Source of the DNA: Tenggerimyces sp963762635
GTDB lineage: Bacteria > Actinomycetota > Actinomycetes > Propionibacteriales > Actinopolymorphaceae
Assembly (NCBI GenBank): GCA_963762635.1
Contig: CAVXLQ010000008.1
Coordinates: 310,001 to 374,000, forward strand
Reading direction: 5' to 3'
Length of the DNA: 64,000 nt
The notes beneath the pieces were generated by a model. It saw only the letters and a list, made by a program, of their open reading frames with translations, was not told where the DNA came from and ran no database searches. Both the position numbers and the translations under genes were made by a program. Below, piece after piece: positions 62,065 through 64,000 of this stretch; the first letter of the stretch is position 1, and every line of letters begins with the position of its first letter.

Positions 62065-62775
62065 TCAGGCACCGAGGAGGTCGGCCAGCTCGGCGAGGGA
62101 GTTGACCACGTGATCCAGCTCGTCGTCAGGGCGCGGCACGGGGGCGGTGCCGGTGGGGCCCCACTCGAGCGGGCGGCGGACGTAGGCGGTGCGCAGCCCG
62201 TGGGAGCGCGCGGCGGCGAGGTCGTCCAGGTGCGCGGCGACCATCATCACCTCGCCGGGGTCCAACCCGAGCAGCTCCGGCCCGAACAGGTACGTGGCGG
62301 CGTCCGGCTTGTACGCGTGCACCAGCTCGGCGGAGAGCACCAGGTCCCAGGGCAGGCCGGCGCGCTTGGCCAGGTTGACCAGCAGCGCCACGTGGCCGTT
62401 GGACAGGGGTGCGATGGTGTACCGCGCCTTGAGCCTGGTCAGGCCGGCCACCGAGTCGGGCCACGGGTCGAGCCGGTGCCACGCGCCGACCAGGTAAGCC
62501 CGGTCGTCCTCGCCCAGCGCGTCGCCGCCAAACTCCGTGAGCAGCTCGTCCAGGGAGGCCCGGTGCAGCTGGTCCAGGTTCGTCCAGAGCAGCTCACCGG
62601 TGCGGACCCGGTTCATCGACGGCACGTAGCGGCCGCGCCAGGCGTCGGCGAACGCCGGCCAGTCCACGGTGAGGTTGGGCGTCCTCGCGGCCAGCGCGGC
62701 GCCGTCCCTGATCACCCCGCCGCGCCAGTCGACCACCGTGCCGAACACATCGAACATCAGCGCACGAACATCCAT
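62065..62775 (-). CDS. Haloacid dehalogenase type II, HAD superfamily
   Basis: 236 residues. The nucleophilic Asp is in LMFDVFGTVVDWR; the SNG motif (IAPLSNGHVALL), the Lys in HAYKPDAATYLFG and the acidic motif AAHLDDLAAARSHG complete the HAD set. The helical cap lies at about residues 15-100. Type II dehalogenases hydrolyse 2-haloacids such as 2-haloalkanoates; the actual substrate may differ. ATG 62775 is chosen; an in-frame ATG lies 9 nt upstream at 62784. Confidence 0.88.
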   Translation of the reverse strand: MDVRALMFDVFGTVVDWRGGVIRDGAALAARTPNLTVDWPAFADAWRGRYVPSMNRVRTGELLWTNLDQLHRASLDELLTEFGGDALGEDDRAYLVGAWHRLDPWPDSVAGLTRLKARYTIAPLSNGHVALLVNLAKRAGLPWDLVLSAELVHAYKPDAATYLFGPELLGLDPGEVMMVAAHLDDLAAARSHGLRTAYVRRPLEWGPTGTAPVPRPDDELDHVVNSLAELADLLGA

Positions 62776-62839
62776 AGCGCCCATTAGACCCGTGAGTGGT
62801 GAGTTGTCGAGCGACCTCATGCGCTGCGGCGACGATGGG

Positions 62840-63553
62840 CTATCGCCGCTGCCGAGAGGTTCCATCAGCACTTTGCTTGGAGCGCTCGACCCATCCGGGC
62901 CAGAGTCGACGTGCGACCTTGGAGTCCAGTCGGCCACCGAGGTGCATGGACCTCCACACACCTCGGTAGCCGGGCAGGATTCCAGCGGCGATCACGATGT
63001 GGCCAACGATCAGCGGGGTGACCGCGTACGTCGACCAGATGTGCAGGCGTACGAGCACGGCGAACACCGGGCCACCAGACAGCCAGGCCATTCCGACCCC
63101 GGAGCCGATGAGGACGACAAGTCCGAGAGTCAACGCGATGTTGAGTACTCGTTGGCCGGGATCGAAGTGACCCTCATGCCTGGCGAAGCGGCCAGTGAAC
63201 ACACCTCGGGGCCAACGCAATAGCCAGCGCCCATCCCCTCTGTCGACTCGGATGGTCTCGGCGACGAACGACCGTACTGCCCGCCACCCGAGCGCTAGAC
63301 CAAGGACCGAGAGACCGGCCAGGAACCAGCCGAGGTTGGTGTGCAACACCGTGTCGGGCGTACGGAGCAGCCACGCCAGGGGGCTCGGCTGGCCCTCGTG
63401 TCCGAGCGTCAACCACCAGCCGGTCCCCAGCAGGATCAACACGGTGAGATAGGTGCCCGCATGGAACCACCGGGTCCGCCGGTTGTACCGCTCGACGGTT
63501 TCGGCCCGCTTGGCTGTGTGTTTTGGCTTCGCCGGCTGACGCCTAGTAGTCAT
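62840..63553 (-). CDS. Cytochrome b561/formate dehydrogenase gamma-like membrane protein
   Basis: 237 residues with four predicted transmembrane helices. Histidines suitable for heme b ligation occur in FHAGTYLTVLILLG, HTNLGWFLAGLS, LHIWSTYAVTP and VGHIVIAAGILPGYRG, the pattern of cytochrome b561/NarI-FdoI-type subunits. It begins inside the end of the upstream lipoprotein gene (11-nt overlap), so both are made together. It may pass electrons between quinones and an unknown partner; no catalytic subunit is in the window. Confidence 0.8.
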   Translation of the reverse strand: MTTRRQPAKPKHTAKRAETVERYNRRTRWFHAGTYLTVLILLGTGWWLTLGHEGQPSPLAWLLRTPDTVLHTNLGWFLAGLSVLGLALGWRAVRSFVAETIRVDRGDGRWLLRWPRGVFTGRFARHEGHFDPGQRVLNIALTLGLVVLIGSGVGMAWLSGGPVFAVLVRLHIWSTYAVTPLIVGHIVIAAGILPGYRGVWRSMHLGGRLDSKVARRLWPGWVERSKQSADGTSRQRR

Positions 63554-64000
63554 AGCCGGAGTCGCCGTCCGAACTGCCGGAGTCGCTCGACGTGTCGCCA
63601 CCGGTGACGTTGACAGTGATCTCGGCCTCGCTGCCGGCAGGTGAGTGGTCGGCGTGTTGCTTGGTGATGTTGATGGTGTGCTTGCCTTCGGAGAGGCCCT
63701 TGATTTCAAATTTGTTCTCACCGACGACGGTGTAGTCGGACTCATCGCCGTCAGCGAAAATGTGGACGTGGTCCTTGCCGGATTCTGTCGGCCCGATGTC
63801 TCCGGCGTCGAACTCCAGCGTGAAGGGGACGCTCACCGAAGCGCCGTCCTTTGGCGCGCTGATGGTGATTCCTTCGGCCTTGCTGCCGCCGTTGTCGGTC
63901 GTCGCCGCATCGCCCGAGCCACTGCATCCTGCGAGGAGCACGGCTGCCGCCGCGGCCGCCGCGACCGCCGCGACCATTCCAGCCCTGACGTCCGATTTCC
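63543..64000 (-). CDS. Lipoprotein with beta domain and His-rich motif, 5' end outside window
   Basis: The visible part starts at the window edge (KSDVRAGMVAAVAAAA...). An ATG at 63977 gives 144 residues but would lack the basic start of a signal peptide, so the true start is probably upstream of the window. Lipobox LLAGC is followed by an acidic Gly/Ser-rich linker and a ~85-residue Ig-like domain with DHVHIFADGD and KQHADHSP, then a Ser/Asp-rich tail. The His-containing beta domain could bind a metal or ligand. It is translationally coupled to the cytochrome-b-like gene. Confidence 0.7.
   Translation of the reverse strand, partial: KSDVRAGMVAAVAAAAAAAVLLAGCSGSGDAATTDNGGSKAEGITISAPKDGASVSVPFTLEFDAGDIGPTESGKDHVHIFADGDESDYTVVGENKFEIKGLSEGKHTINITKQHADHSPAGSEAEITVNVTGGDTSSDSGSSDGDSGYDY

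Overview
The window is one continuous piece of very GC-rich, densely coded DNA from an actinomycete. The evidence is the strong GC3 codon bias, the BTAD/SARP-type regulators, the SpoIIE/STAS signalling pair, the oligoribonuclease, the many GTG starts and several leaderless genes with a TANNNT box 6-7 nt before the start codon. I cannot name the genus from sequence alone; a Nocardioides/Kribbella/Actinopolymorpha-like or Streptomyces-related organism would fit.

Layout. 1-13 kb is ordinary chromosome: an AlkZ-like winged-helix protein cut by the window edge, a Ser/Thr kinase, a SARP regulator lacking a P-loop, a secreted CHAP/NlpC-like protein, a GGDEF protein, a MoxR-type ATPase with a VWA partner, a methyltransferase, oligoribonuclease, tRNA-His and a VapBC-type pair with a palindromic operator. 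13.8-42.1 kb is the main feature: a contractile injection system (CIS, phage-tail-like particle) locus. The structural genes run rightward from 22.3 to 39.3 kb: Pvc16-like DUF4255 protein, AAA+ ATPase, a putative cargo protein, sheath, tube, tail-assembly-like protein, DUF6760-like protein, proline-rich protein, second tube, LysM tube-initiator, VgrG/Pvc8 spike, PAAR tip, gp25, baseplate J, tail protein I and a zinc-ribbon membrane protein. They are flanked by a single-pass membrane protein resembling Streptomyces CisA, a LuxR-type regulator with an atypical receiver, a 1,963-residue secreted beta-propeller/ASH protein and a MalT-like regulator with a C-terminal BTAD domain. 42.3-52.9 kb is housekeeping and transport: alpha/beta hydrolase and its divergent ArsR-like regulator, ATP-dependent DNA ligase, MarR+MFS, SpoIIE phosphatase+STAS protein, EamA and MFS transporters, a second AlkZ-like protein, a phytoene-desaturase-like oxidoreductase and tRNA-Lys. 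53-62 kb, just after tRNA-Lys, is an accessory, partly decayed segment: tyrosine integrase remnant, methyltransferase pseudogene, a secreted X-Pro dipeptidyl-peptidase, a PP2C-like protein and a large subtilisin, with several stretches that hold no recognisable gene. 62-64 kb ends with a haloacid dehalogenase, a cytochrome-b561-like membrane protein and a lipoprotein cut by the window edge.

A recurrent oddity is single-base frameshifts in otherwise well-conserved genes. Five are in CIS genes (ATPase, sheath, PAAR, baseplate J, tail protein I), and others are in the VWA gene, VapC, X-Pro peptidase and subtilisin. Either the assembly carries uncorrected indels or the CIS locus is decaying; raw reads are needed to decide. 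I report each such gene across its full reconstructed span and give the junction.
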